From Bactericera cockerelli (taxonomy: Eukaryota; Arthropoda; Insecta; Hemiptera; Triozidae): DNA of 64,000 nt. Under the pieces are notes generated by a model that was not told the DNA's origin, did no database searches, and saw nothing but the letters and a program-made list of their open reading frames with translations. The DNA is taken from assembly GCA_024516035.1 (NCBI GenBank), contig CM044961.1, forward strand, positions 15,048,756 through 15,112,755, in the 5' to 3' direction. The translations under genes and the position numbers were made by a program. Shown piece by piece: positions 21,791-34,436 of the stretch. The first letter of the stretch is position 1; every line of letters begins with the position of its first letter.

Positions 21791-24601
21791 GGATTGTGAG
21801 GGCGGTGAGTATGTGCATACGAGAAGAAGATTCAGATCAGGAGAAAGTTTGTTGGGGTTTGAATAATGGCCAAATCAAAAACAAAAACAAACAAACAAAA
21901 ACAATACTTTAATAATTCAAATAATATAAAACGTAAGAATGATATCATGTAAATTAGGAAAAGATGATTGCATAGATAGTGCTTAAAGGTTTTTTTTTTT
22001 TTGTAATGAAATGATAACCCAGGTAACTCCAATAAACTCACACATTGACATGAACGTGACAGATTAGACACAAAAGAAGAATCTTGAAAGAGAGAAAAAA
22101 TCATCCCCGCCCCTGGGTTCCTTCAATGGACTATCCTGATTCCTGAATATCTATAAATTGAAGAAAACACTCGCTTCCGCTTTGAATGGAAGTAAACAGA
22201 CTAAATATACAGTCCTCTTATAAATACATTCATTCGTTGCTAAATGAGAAACATTCGTTGCTAAATTCTCAATCCTCTAACTTTATTTAGTTTATTTTTG
22301 TAGTAATGCCAGTGGGAGTCATGGCGGTTTGAGAAGAAGAGAGAAATTCGCAATACGGGTAATACTGGTACATGGCGGAAAAGAAAATAACTCCATTCTT
22401 TACTTTTTGTACTTTTTGCAAAAATACAATAGACCTGCGAGCAATATTCTTCCCCAATGCCAATATTAGGATATGAATAATAATAACACAATACATTGTT
22501 AGTGCAATGATAAATAGGTTAAATAAATTTTAATAATAGGGAACCTATAGTCTGTTTTTTTCACCCTAATCTGTTTTTTTTTTTTTCAAAGGCCCAAAAT
22601 TTCATCACCACTGAAAGTATTTGTGTGAAACTTTCGGGAAATGTGTGAAATATTGTTTACCGGAAATTATTGGTGCAAATTTATAAAATCATAACTTGAG
22701 GAATAAAACTCATTTAAAAATTGAAACTGATCAGTTTATTTGGCCATCCGGTAAACTAAATAGGATGTTTACAGTAGTCACTGTACTCTTAATATAATTA
22801 AGAGACGGTTATCTTTTTTTTTTAAATAATCGCGAGTGATGTCACAATATCTGAAACACAAAATACTTGGGACTCGAACCATTGATCTCCTGGTCATGTG
22901 TCTACTACCTTATCCATCTACTACCACTGAGAACGGTCACTTTTGTGATTAGCATCAAATGCATCAATGTTATTGGTGAGACCAATCTCAAACACGATCA
23001 CAAACTTTCATAAATACCCTACTTCATGAGAAGTGTGTGCTCGGACCCACATTATCGATTCACCCACCCACATTGGTCCACTCAAGATTTTCCTAGAATG
23101 AGCTGTTCCCTGAGGTTTTGTTCAGGGATAGCATTGTTGCTGCATTATTGATAATATGACGGGAATTTCTGATAATTTAGATGATGAGGGATACTCGAAC
23201 ATTGTACATGACTTGACTTTTGAACCTTGGGAAGATTTAGTGATGTAGGGAGAAAATATGAGAGAATTGTTATGTATACGTAGAGAATTCATGTAGAAGT
23301 GTACGAAAGAAAATGAACGATAAACCGAAGAGAGAAATAGGAGAATAAAGAAAACAAGAAAGGAAGAAGGAGAAAAATAAAATCACTGAAAAAGATAAAA
23401 AGAATGAAAGAAGAGATAAACAGAGGAGAGAGATGAAATGAAAAGGGATTTGTGAGACAACAGAGCAAACAGGAGAACTTCTGTACAATATGAGAAGTAA
23501 CTCAAATAAGAAATACCCAACTTCTATTCCAATACTTGTAATAAAACTAAACTTGTCTTATAAGAAAATTGTTTTTCTTATTATAAAACTTTTATTTGGA
23601 AAATATTGAAACTATACTTATGTTCTTTTATCTCTGAATATCGACTTACTGAATAAACAAAAATACTATTTCAAGGCCCCTACCCAGCTTTTATTGCAAC
23701 CAATTTGTTGCATTTAATTACCTATTGTGTTACAATGTAAAAATGCTCTCTAATTTTTATTAGTCGCTTTTTTTTATAAATTAAAATTTCTCATAAAAAC
23801 AGTAACACGCGCTGTTACAGTTCAGACATGAAATTTATGCAATTTTGGAACGTGTAGGTTAAATACATTTTTAGAACCCTTTGAATGGTTTTTTTTCCAG
23901 CTCTTGGAAATATCCAAAATTATCATACTGTACTTTTTTTTCTCTATTTTCTATTTAATTTCCTTTCCTCTCCTCCTCACACTTTTCCAGAAAGATATCC
24001 CTTGTCACTTTTTCATAGTCTTTTGATCTCTTCCCTTTACTGAAATTACTATTCCATCTCTCTCTGTCTCTTCTTTCACTTGCACTTTCTCTCTCTTCCA
24101 TCTCTCTGTTATGCTCTCTCTTATCCACATACCCACATTTACTTATTACTCTCTTAATTAATTCTTCCTCTTAGTTATATTCATTTCATCTCCCTCTTCT
24201 ACCTTCTTTATTTATCTTACCCTCTGTTTAGTTCTCTTATAATTTCCTCATTTCTTTCTCTTTTCCATACGATTTAACTTGAGATCCTTTTTATTCACTC
24301 ATACAATTTAACTATTATTTCAATCTAGTTTCTACTAGCCTTCTCTTCCTTTTAATCGATCTCATTTTTCCTCAAACAAATTCTTCTTATTTCTGCTTCT
24401 AGTGTTTCACTTTCATCTTGTCCTGTCCTTCCTCTTCTCCTCTGGCTGGTCTCTATTTCCCATTTGCGTCGTAACCTTTCTTTTTCTCTCATGTTGCTCG
24501 TGTCGATATGCATTTTATTCTCAATCTATTTTTGATCCCTGCTTTCCTGACTTATCTAATATCATGCTTCCTAGCTTGACGTCTCAATAGGGAACATAAT
24601 A
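21791..24601. other. No gene seen; one SINE-E relic
   Basis: 22865-22940 (-) keeps a B-box-like block of family E. 23280-23470 is purine-rich and 23940-24560 is pyrimidine-rich, which explains the Ser/Phe-rich open frames. Nothing else was recognised. Confidence 0.4.
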
Positions 24602-25217
24602 TCTATATCTATAAAAGAAAGCTGTCTGTGTGTATGTATGTATGTATGTATGTATGTATGTTCTTTATACAAATCCACACCGTTTGACCGAGAAACCTGA
24701 AATTTTGCACATAGGTCCGCTTGGATCAGGAAATTCTTCTAGGCTAGATTATATCTCCCTGAGGTTAAGCTACAATGAGTAAGGATAAAAATGGATGGGT
24801 GACGCAAAAAAAATTCACGTTTTTTTGACATAAATGACATTTTTTCTTGAAATTTGTCGCGACGACCTATCAACTCAAAGCGAGAAAGTTTTAGGCAAGG
24901 GTTTGAGCTTTCAATTGACATATCGATCGCGAATTTCTGATGAGCCGTTCTTGAGCTACGCCGGGTAAGGTAAAAAAATTGATGGGTAACATGTAAAATA
25001 TTCACGTTTTTTGACCTAAATGACATTTTTTTCTCGAAATTTGAAGTGACAACCTATCAACTCAGAGCGAGAAAGTTTTAAGCAAGGGTTTAGGCTTTCA
25101 TTTGACATATTGATCGCGAAATTCTGATGAGCCATTCTTGAGCTACGCCGGGGAAGACCAGAAAATAGATGGGTGACAAAAAATATTCAGATTTTTTTTC
25201 AAACCTAAATGACATTT

Positions 25218-25256
<39 letters not shown>

Positions 25257-25329
25257 GCGTGTGCGTGTGCGTGTGCGTGTGTGTGTGGTGTGTGTGTGTG
25301 TGTGGTGTGCGTGTGGAGTGTGCGTGTGT

Positions 25330-25370
<41 letters not shown>

Positions 25371-25635
25371 TTTGGTGTGTGTGTGTGTGGTGTGTGTGTT
25401 GTGTGTGTGTAGTGTATGTGGTGTGTGTGTATGGTGTGTGTGTGTTGTGTGTGTGTGGTGTGTGTATGTGTGGTGTGTGGTGTGTTGTGGTGTGTGTGTG
25501 TGTGTGTGGTGTGTTGTGGTGTGTGGTGTGTGTGGGTGTGGGTGTGTGTGGGGTGTGGTGTGTGTGTGGTGTGTGTGTGGGGTGGGCGTTGTGTGTGTTT
25601 GATGGGCTGGCGAAGCGGCGGGTGTAACCCGCTAG
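24602..25635 (+). mobile_element. Non-autonomous Helitron, copy 1 of a head-to-tail dimer
   Basis: It starts TCTATATCTATAAAAGAAAG after an A and ends GCGGGTGTAACCCGCTAG. That is a 3' hairpin (GCGGGT/ACCCGC) running into CTAG, the canonical Helitron termini. The body holds a 187-bp block repeated once (about 24765-25139) and a ~400-bp GT microsatellite. No Rep/helicase is encoded. The Cys/Val-rich open frames across the GT run are not genes. Confidence 0.82.
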
Positions 25636-26406
25636 TCTATATCTATAAAAGAAAGCTGTCTGTATGTGTGTGTGTATGTATGTATGTATGTTCTTTATAC
25701 AAATCCACACCGTTTGACCGAGAAACCTGAAATTTTGCACATAGGTCCGCTTGGATCAGGAAATTCTTCTAGGCTAGATTATATCTCCCTGAGGTTAAGC
25801 TACAATGAGTAAGGATAAAAATGGATGGGTGACGCAAAAAAAATGCACGTTTTTTTGACATAAATGACATTTTTTCTCGAAATTTGTCGCGACGACCTAT
25901 CAACTCAAAGCGAGAAAGTTTTAGGCAAGGGCTTGAGCTTTCAATTGACATATCGATCGCGAATTTCTGATGAGCCGTTCTTGAGCTACGCCGGGTAAGG
26001 TAAAAAAATGGATGGGTAACATGTAAAATATTCACGTTTTTTGACCTAAATGACATTTTTTCTCGAAATTTGAAGTGACGACCTATCAACTCAGAGCGAG
26101 AAAGTTTTAGGCAAGGGTTTAGGCTTTCATTTGACATATTGATCGCGAAATTCTGATGAGCCATTCTTGAGCTACGCCGGGGAAGGCCAGAAAATAGATG
26201 GGCGACAAAAAATATTCAGGTTTTTTTTCAAACCTAAATGACATTTTGTGTGTGTGTGTGTGGTGTGTGTGTGTGGTGTGTGTGTGGTGTGTGTGTGTGT
26301 GGTGTGTGTGTGTGTGGTGTGCGTGTGTATGGTGTGTATGGTGTGTGTGTGGTGTGTGTGTGTGGTGTGTGTGTGTAGTGTGTGTGTGTGTGTGGTGTGT
26401 GTGTGT

Positions 26407-26459
<53 letters not shown>

Positions 26460-26741
26460 TGTGGTGTGTGTGTGTGTGTGTGTGTGTGTTGGTGTGTGTG
26501 TGGTGTGTGTGTGGTGTGTGTGTGTGTGTGTGTGGTGTGGTTGTGTGTGTGTGTGGTGTGTGGGTGTGTGGGTGTGGTGGTGGTGTGTGTGTGGTGGGTG
26601 TGTGTGTGTGGATGTGTGTGTGTGGATGTGTGTGTGTGGGTGTGTGTGGATGTGTGTGTGTGGATGTGTGTGTGTGGGTGGGTGTGTGTGTGCGTTGTGT
26701 GTGTTTGATGGGCTGGCGAAGCGGCGGGTGTAACCCGCTAG
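25636..26741 (+). mobile_element. Non-autonomous Helitron, copy 2 of the dimer
   Basis: It begins TCTATATC immediately after the CTAG of copy 1, with no base between. It repeats the same body with few changes and a different GT-run, and ends CTAG at 26738-26741 followed by T. The dimer as a whole sits between A (24601) and T (26742). Confidence 0.82.
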
Positions 26742-27137
26742 TATTATAATAAAACCTTGATCTATTCCTCTGGGAAAATCTAGTGTTCTTTTTTACTTTT
26801 CCGTATCCTATATGTATAGAAAGAATACTTCCAATTTCTAATATTAGAAATTTCTCGGAAGTAAAAGTATTGTAACTACCCAGAATTTGGATAGTTATTT
26901 TAAAGTCTCCTAAAAAATCATCGAATGGTCCATATTATAAAGAGATAACACAAATATTTTGGTTGTGGTTATATTCCTGTCCAAACGGCACATATATTTG
27001 GAACACTTTTAAATTTAAAAAAATATATATATATTATAGATCGAACTTTTTGATCTATAATATACGTCCAGGTCATTTTTTTTTTTTTTTTTAATTAGTC
27101 ACCTACTGTTATTTGAATCATAAAAAAAAAAAAAATA
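26742..27137. other. No gene seen; repeat M fragment
   Basis: 26826-26866 is a short minus-oriented fragment of repeat M (TTTCTAATATTAGAAATTTC). The rest is AT-rich with A- and T-runs. Confidence 0.45.
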
Positions 27138-28240
27138 GTCGGCACGACGTCACTGGTATGGGTTAAAAATTCTAAATTTAGCGTGAGAAATTTGCAACCA
27201 AAAAGTTCTCAGGGACCTATTCTCTTACCTAACTTTTACCTGTTAGTCGATCGTATGTCAACAGTTCGATTAAAGAGACCATACGAGAAAAAAAAATTGC
27301 GGGCTGCCAACTTAAAGATAAGTTGACAGACCACCTGGAGGGGGTTGTTATCCTGAGAACGGTAGGGGTACAAAAAAGTTTTGATGACAAAAGTTGGAGC
27401 ACATAACGAGCACATATCGATATGATATTAAGTAGTCCCGAAATTTTCTTTGAGTCACTAAAAATAAAAAATAAAATACTTTTCTTATTATAGGATAAGG
27501 AAAGTAAAAATCGGGAGGAACCGAGTTCCTTCCCATCGACCTTTTTTTTACCGACTTCCTTCCTGGTCATAGTTTTGACCTTACCGACTTGCTTCCCGTT
27601 GAGTTCCTCCCCGATAACGACTTGCTTCCCGTTTACCTGGTCTAAAAGAAAAATAAAATGAAGGCCATGCCTTGGGTTTATAGTAGGGTTAGGTAAAATA
27701 CAATGAAGGCCATGCCTTGGGTTTATAGTAGGGTTAGGTAAAATGCAATGTAGGCCATGCCTCGCTTTTATAGTAGGGTTAGGTAAAATACATTGAAGCC
27801 CATGCCTTGGGTTTATAGTAGGGTTAGGTAAAATACAATGTAGGCCATGCCTCGCTTTTATAGTAGGGTTAGGTAAAATACATTGAAGGCCATGCCTATG
27901 AGGAAAAAAATACTATAAAAAAATACTATAATTTTGTCATTCCATGGTAACTCATGACCCAGGTCTCAGGTACTTGGTGTTTGCATCGGGAAGCAACACG
28001 TGTATTTACCTGTCGTGTACGGGAAGTAACTCGGTATCACTACCTGAGTAAAAAAAAGGTTCGGAAGGAACTCGTTAGCGTCCAGTAAAAATCAGTCGAC
28101 GCTACGCCACTGGTATGTTTGGAAATTTTCTAAATTTTGCTTGAGAAAGATGCAACCAAAAAGTTCTCAGGGACCTTTTCTCTAACCTAACTTTTACCTG
28201 CTACTCAATCGTATGTCAACAGTTCGGCCAAAGAGACAAA
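27138..28240 (+). repeat. ~145-bp direct repeats about 955 bp apart, with motif-rich core
   Basis: 27138-27285 and 28093-28240 share AACCAAAAAGTTCTCAGGGA, then TATGTCAACAGTTCG. Between them are repeated words of the type ACTTGCTTCCCGTT and AGTTCCTTCCC in both orientations, plus a minisatellite. It may be a degraded mobile element with its ends as direct repeats; no protein was recognised. Confidence 0.6.
27659..27900. repeat. 45-bp minisatellite
   Basis: Five exact-period units and a partial sixth, starting at 27659, 27704, 27749, 27794, 27839 and 27884. Each contains AAGGCCATGCC and TATAGTAGGGTTAGGTAAAA with a few substitutions. Confidence 0.92.
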
Positions 28241-29012
28241 CCGAAACAGTTTGCTATTCAGTTTGATTTTGCTTTTCTTCTGTCAATGTCGTCAGTGCTG
28301 ACTCGGCTTTCGATTTTTTTTAATTTTTTTGATCTACTGTGTTTTGAAATTGAATAAGAACTTTTGTGTCAGTAAGAATTTCATGTGACCGAACTTAGCT
28401 GAAATATTATTTACTAATAAATTTATCCAACAAAAAAATCACTAAATTAAGTAATTAAGCTGTTATTTATGAAGACAAACCTTAATTTAAAGTTTTGGAA
28501 GTAGTCTGATAGTTAGACGGACAGTCTCATAGACAGTATCATGTAAGTAAGTAACTTTATTCTAAAAATAGAGGAAGCTATACGTCTCCAATGTCACATC
28601 TTTCGAAAGCATCAGCTTTATTCACCACATCCTATTTCATTCTCTTCCCCACATGGTTCTCTCCCTCTCTCATCCTTCTCAGCTAAGTGCTTTTCCATTC
28701 GATTGTGTTTACTCTTCTCCCCATCACTTATGAAATAAAATTATCATTCCTACCTACTACAATCTACATCCTACTCGATGGATAAAGTGGTTGAGTGAGA
28801 AGAGAGAGAGAAAATTGAGTGAGGGAGATATATATTGAGGGAGTGAAAAGAGGAAAAACGGAGGTAGACAGGAGACTTCGTTTCTGTCTTTGACGAATAA
28901 AAAGACTTAAAATCGGATTTATTTTTACTGATGTACCTAATATCTACAGATGACTTTTCTCATACCGGCCATAGTAATGAAACATATTGAAACATATTCA
29001 TATATACCCTTA
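28241..29012. other. No gene seen
   Basis: AT-rich DNA with a short GAGA tract near 28800. No feature was recognised. Confidence 0.35.
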
Positions 29013-29231
29013 CTAGCAGTTAACCCGTGCTTCGCCACGATCTAAAAGTGCACTTTTAGGGCTCTATCTATGGAACGGTTTGGACTTTTGCAAAATCCTT
29101 TCTTATTGCACGTATTCAGTATGCAAGGAATGTTGTGTCAAAATGTCAGCTCGCTAGGTATTACGGTTTGGGCTGTAGAGCGATGATCAGTCAGTCAGTC
29201 AGTCAGTGACTTTGACATTTATATATTAAGA
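29013..29231 (-). mobile_element. Short non-autonomous Helitron
   Basis: On the minus strand it runs TCTTAATATATAAATGTCAA to GCACGGGTTAACTGCTAG, with a (TGAC)n run near its 5' end and the GGCGAAGC block before the 3' hairpin. It sits between A and T like the dimer at 24602. Confidence 0.72.
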
Positions 29232-29318
29232 TTAGTTTACTGTGAACAAAATTGTTCACTGTTTCAATTCAAGGGTTTATTCCAATATTAGAAACTATAA
29301 TATGAAAAAGTTATCCTA

Positions 29319-29452
29319 TTTGTGTTAATCACTTTCATGATGTCTCAACTATAGTCAAACTCGCTTTACTAAATCCACGCTGAAACCGGGAATTGAACCA
29401 CCGACCTCCAGGTTAGAAGTTCACCGTCTTGTCGAACAAGTTACTGAGGTCG
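29319..29452 (-). repeat. tRNA-derived SINE, family E
   Basis: On the minus strand: GACCTCAGTAACTTG, then GGAGGTCGGTGGTTCAATTC (B box), then the family tail AAAGCGAGTTTGAC through AGTGATTAACAC. Confidence 0.8.
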
Positions 29453-29762
29453 GCATGTCTCGCCACATTGCATAATCAAAAAAAGATGTCGGGCGCGCAT
29501 AAAAAAAAAAAAAAAAAAAAACCGAAATACATTCCTACAATGTTTGCTTTAAAAGTTATTCTTTTCGCTCATGTAATTTAAATTTTCGGTGAAATCGAAT
29601 TTCAATATTAAATTAAATAGAATAAAAATTACTTTTCTTTCTCTGAGTACTTTTTCCTTGAATTAGAATGTTTGAGTGTAGCAATTAATACGCCTTTTGA
29701 TATTTTTTAATTAAAGATATCAGTTGTAAGAACTAACTTTGTTAAAAAAAAAAAAATTGTAA

Positions 29763-29981
29763 AAAAAGATTTGTAAAGAAGCTAAACAATGGCTAGAAGA
29801 ACTGAAAAGATCCATTGTAAAGAAGACTGGAGACCCAAGATCGGGAAATTATTTGCTGCAACAAATAAGCCTTGCAGTTCAACGAGGCAATGCTGCAAGC
29901 GTTTTGGGTTGTCATCCAAATGATGATGTCCTGAATAATGTTTTTTTATGTTTTATAAAATATACTATATTTATAGTGTAA
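29763..29981 (+). pseudogene. Processed retrocopy of an unrecognised mRNA (3' end)
   Basis: An open frame of 72 codons without ATG reads KEAKQWLEELKRSIVKK, then SGNYLLQQISLAVQRGNAAS, then a hydrophobic end and TAA at 29979-29981. Codon use and residue mix look coding, unlike the DNA around it. A 24-base A-run follows at 29998. AACTTTGTTAAAAA lies to the left (from 29735) and AACTTTGTAAAAA directly after the A-run (from 30020): a target duplication. Together these indicate a 5'-truncated, LINE-mediated insertion of a polyadenylated transcript. I do not recognise the protein family; a domesticated or transposon-derived source is as likely as a host gene. Confidence 0.6.
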
Positions 29982-30033
29982 TTTCACTTATGAATTCAAA
30001 AAAAAAAAAAAAAAAAAAAAACTTTGTAAAAAT

Positions 30034-30840
30034 GTATTCAATAAAGACTATTTAAAGAGCGAGGTATACAATAAAAACACAAAACAGAAAGTACCAGGAA
30101 GGAAATAAAAAAAGAAAAGGGATGTAGGAAGGAAAAGTCAGGAATACTCTGGGGATGAAGAACTGAGAGACTTTGAGAGCAAACCACAAACGTAGAAGAA
30201 GATATTTCTGACATCATGAGAAAGAACTATACGGTAGATTATGTTATGTGAAATATTCTGGGCTATGCCTCTGTTGACCTGATTTCAACCTTTTGTGACT
30301 CTACAGGGTACTGATGAATCTACCATTCTAAGTAGGCACTTTTTAAGGTAATTTAATTTGTAGTTTTCTATTCAGAAACTATGCATTCTTTGTCCTTTGG
30401 GATTTCGATATGTACCAATGACTGTAGCTCTACTTATGTATAGGAAAATAATAATTATATTAAATTAATGATTAAATCAAAAAGATAGTAGGTATTGCTA
30501 GAAAGTTTTGTTTATATTATTTCAATTATATCTATTTATTTACAGAATTTATCGATTAATAAAATTATCACTAGTTATAATATAAATAAAAAAATACCTC
30601 GCCAAACCAAAGAAATAACAGTTCATTATTTTGTTAAAAATGCGAAAAGTTTACACTGATGGCAACTTTCTTTAAAAAAAAATGGTAATTTGAGGTATCT
30701 TCTAGTATTTTTTTATTTTTTCATAAAGAGGTTGGTCATAAAATATAAAATAATATCCACAATAATCTTCTATAAAGGATCAGGTAGGTAACTGTAGGTT
30801 ACATCAAGTTGAAAGGTTTAAAATGTAGACGTATTTTTTA

Positions 30841-30938
<98 letters not shown>

Positions 30939-31558
30939 AAAGCTTGGTCTGACCCCAGGTCCCCCAGTTGTAATAAATGACCCTCAGGTTGTGGGTTAAG
31001 GGGTGGGGGAGGCGGGGGTGAAGGGGATTAGGGTCATATAATAGCTAAGGAGAGGGGGGCATGGTTTAATTTTCTTTCTTTAATGCTTGAACGGTTCACT
31101 GAGCAGCCAATTCGTCCCAAACCTTTTCCAGCCTCTTTCGTACTGTTGAGTTATGTGTGTGCAAGAAGACAATTTTAGATAGAGAATCTTGTCAAATTTA
31201 TTCTACTTTTCAATTTAAATTATGTATTTGGATGATTTATCTAAACAATGATTTTCTTGTGTACCTAACTAATGAAGGTGGTTTGTGTGACTCATTTTCT
31301 TTGTAAATAATTTTGTTCACATGCAGTGGAATATTACTGTGAACGGTTACTTATAAATTTATAAATTTAATTAGAAGTTTTTTGCCCGGGCTAAAACTGA
31401 ACTCATAATAGTGGAAGTTAACCACTAGACGAGACTACAGCATTTCACTTAATACTCATAGTCCTCATAGTGCTTTTGGTCATAAAAATACACAAAATAT
31501 TGAATCAGCCAAATTCACGCGTTTGTGGTATCCAAACTTCCTAATCCGATCCAGAGTC
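30034..31558. other. No gene seen; (CT)n tract
   Basis: A CT microsatellite lies at 30843-30938, followed by a G-rich stretch at about 30980-31060. The rest is AT-rich and unrecognised. Confidence 0.45.
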
Positions 31559-31772
31559 TGTCCCGGTAGCTCAGTGGTAAAGGCGGCACTCTGTGAATCC
31601 AGAGATTCCAGAGGTCGTGGGTTCGAAACCCAGCCGGGACATGACAAGTTATCCTCCCATGTGGGATTTTTACCACATAATAATACGTCTTGGGCTTATT
31701 GCTGGAATAATGGGACATAATAGTCCTAATAGGGCAGTATAAATAAGGCGATATTATTATATTGTTATTGTT
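31559..31772 (+). repeat. tRNA-derived SINE, family B (best copy)
   Basis: TGTCCCGGTAGCTCAGTGGT, B box GGGTTCGAAACCC, then the complementary acceptor-like CCGGGACA. A body with GGGATTTTTACCACATAATA and a TAAATAAGGCG tail follow. The head still resembles a folded tRNA. Confidence 0.88.
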
Positions 31773-32323
31773 AATCCTCACGTTCCCTAGATAACTAGAC
31801 TAGTGCCATTACCACTTGACCAACTCGACTATCAAAATAGTATTTTATTAGCTATCTAAATGATTTTATTCATGGAAAAAGCACCCCTATATTTCACTCT
31901 CATAAAATGGCGGGACTTGACAGTGAGGGAAGATTCTGTTTGTGTTTCGAATTCAAAGGTTCAATTATAATTGTGCTCAAACTCAAATGTCCTTCACAGA
32001 GTGTTTAATCTCCTCCTTAATATTCATTTAATTAATTTAACGACGCGATCCCAGTATTATGGCGTAGGTGTTTTCCTAACGATTCCTTTACCCAAGGTAT
32101 TTTACTGAGCATTCTACTTCTTGCTGAGAGTACTTTCGAAACCCAAGGTAATCCCTTGCTTTGGTTTCATGTCCTTTCGGAAGGAAATATCTCTTCTTTA
32201 ACTTCTGTTATCTGTATGTATATTGTATATTTTTTAGATTATATATAATCTAAAAACCCAGTAGTCTAATAGGTTATAAACTAAATTTACATACTATGTT
32301 ATGTACAAATTGTACATACGTAA
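31773..32323. other. No gene seen
   Basis: AT-rich, unrecognised. Confidence 0.35.
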
Positions 32324-32531
32324 CTAGGTAAAACCCGGCACTTTGTCGCCGTTAAGGTTTTTTCCCGTGGCTGGTGTCCTACTTGAAAATGGTAATAGAT
32401 ATTTTAATTTTCTAGGTACTTTGATGGTGGTTTAAGGGTGGGTCAACCTTATTAAAAATTTCAATATCTGTTACCGTTTGGACTGTGGTATTATACACAG
32501 ACAACCCCTAAGATTTTTGTTTTGTTTGATT

Positions 32532-32563
<32 letters not shown>

Positions 32564-32718
32564 CTTCATATTTTTTTGTTGTTGATACAATGGAAATTTA
32601 CATAATATGACAACTCCAAAGATAATTATACCTTATTGTGGATAGATAATTCTACCTTATTGAAGATAGAGGACATAGTCAGCCAGGCACGCACAGATTT
32701 GAGTTTTATGTATAGAGA
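32324..32718 (-). mobile_element. Non-autonomous Helitron
   Basis: Minus strand: TCTCTATACATAAAACTCAA to GCCGGGTTTTACCTAG, flanked by A and T. A long A/T-run interrupts it near 32530-32563. Confidence 0.6.
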
Positions 32719-33661
32719 TAATAAAAAAATTACTGTAGAATATGTAGTTTGGTAGGTTATACGGTATACCTGACTAAATATTTAAATAACCCATCATCAC
32801 CATCACAGGATTCACAGGGTGACGTGTTCCTATAGTCAATGACGAAACCTGCTGGAACTTCTGCCTCTGTCTTTACAAGGGTAAGTAGTAGTGATTTTAC
32901 AAGTAGGTACTATTGCTCATGTTCAAGAGGTCGTGAGTTCAAATTCCAGGTTGGGCAGAAGTTTCTAGAAAAAAATCGCTACCTACCGAATAAAGAAGAA
33001 CACGTGAAGTTGGCATTTCCGACATAAGCCAGACTGGGTGCGGCTATTAGGTGTTCTCAGCAATTGGAAGAGATTATGTCCTGTTGGGACTCATAATCTA
33101 TTTAATCTAATTCTTGTAGTTTACATCATTAGTCAGTAGTCGAGTACTAAAGTAAATATCCCTACCAATTCTCACTTCGTTATGTCTGATGGAAGCTAGA
33201 GCGAGGTAGTAAGTTTAGTAATAACAGTTTGCAAAGTGCAAAACTTCTTTTTCCTTGGTACAATTCCGTTTATTGGTGTGAATTTTTCATTGCCTTAAAT
33301 GTTTCAGAAGAAAAGTGCTCCTGGTAATTTAATTATTGTCAAATACACTTTGGCTAACACCTTTTACTTTAGCAAAAGTGTCTCCGGACACTGGAAGTAT
33401 CTGTCGGTAAAAGATTTAATCAAAATTGCCAATTTATGTCAAGACACTTCGTCGTTACTTACATGAATGAAAGTTGTGATATTAATTTGTGCTAATTACA
33501 ATTAATAGTTTAATTGTTATTAAAGTCGAGTTAATGGTAATTACAAATTATAGTTTAATTGTTATTAAAGTTGCTCTTCACAATTAAACTATTAATTGTT
33601 AATCACATCCCTACCAGTTGTCTGCACTTGATCATGGTATTCAACTCGCTATAGTATATTT
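32719..33661. other. No gene seen; short AT-rich repeats
   Basis: TAGTTTAATTGTTATTAAAG occurs twice near 33508 and 33552. It is followed by its partial complement ACAATTAAACTATTAATTGT near 33580, giving a possible hairpin. No gene was recognised. Confidence 0.45.
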
Positions 33662-33740
33662 TTGCTTAACTTGGGACTTGAACCACCGACCTCCTGATTA
33701 CAAGTCCGCCGCCTTATCTATCAAGCTGCTGAGATCGATG
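33662..33740 (-). repeat. SINE family E fragment
   Basis: Minus-strand B-box block GGAGGTCGGTGGTTCAAGTC with the GGCGGACTTGTAATC segment. Confidence 0.65.
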
Positions 33741-33837
33741 TCATTAACTATGATTTTATCTCAACTATAGAGGATACCTCCGCATATTACGGAACTAATA
33801 ATCTCATTATTTGCCTAAGTAACATAATCTCTCTCGT

Positions 33838-34011
33838 AGTGGCGCCACTGGTCGTTACTCACACAACCAAAACTCATTTTTCCTCATGAGGTACAAAAGG
33901 ACCCTGGACATCCAACGTACGGAGTAGAAAATTTTCTATCCCCAGCTGGGATTCGAACTTGCGTCACCGTGCGTAGAAGCCTCGTGTGATACTCCACTCG
34001 GCCCCAGTGAC
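33838..34011 (-). repeat. SINE family D fragment
   Basis: Family D head and central body; the 3' tail is missing. Confidence 0.7.
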
Positions 34012-34126
34012 AATTTTCGATAATTACAATAATAATAATAATTATTATTATGATATTCTTGAGCAGCAAATCACTAAGGACTTGGTTCATACTCGGCGGT
34101 GCTTGGCGTATAACTATAACGTATTT

Positions 34127-34436
34127 CTTTTGTATAATAATTTTGGTATAGTGTTAAATTGAGCATCCTGTATAATAAATTGGGTATAGTGGTAAATTGA
34201 GCCTCCTGTATAATAAATTGGGTATAGTGGTAAATTGAGCCTCCTGTATAATGAATCGGATATAGTGGTAAATTGAGCATCCTGTATAATAAATTGGGTA
34301 CAGTGGTAAATTGAGCCTCCTGTATAATAAATTGGTTACAGTGGGTAAATTGAGCCTCCTGTATAATAAATTGGGTACAGTGGTAAATTGAGCCTCCTGT
34401 ATAATAAATTGGGTACAGTGGTAAATTGAACCTCCT
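34127..34436. repeat. 38-bp minisatellite, about eight units
   Basis: The unit is TTGAGCCTCCTGTATAATAA then ATTGGGTACAGTGGTAAA. The first units are diverged. It is unrelated in sequence to the 38-bp array at 6655. Confidence 0.9.

Noticed and set aside
25169..25740. Long Cys/Val- or His/Thr-rich open frames over the GT-runs
   Set aside because: They are direct translations of a dinucleotide repeat inside the Helitron and exist in several frames at once.
26198..26749. 183-codon open frame
   Set aside because: Same cause: the GT microsatellite of the second Helitron copy.
27659..27900. CRISPR-like array
   Set aside because: Adjacent 45-bp repeats without unique spacers, in a eukaryotic context; a minisatellite.
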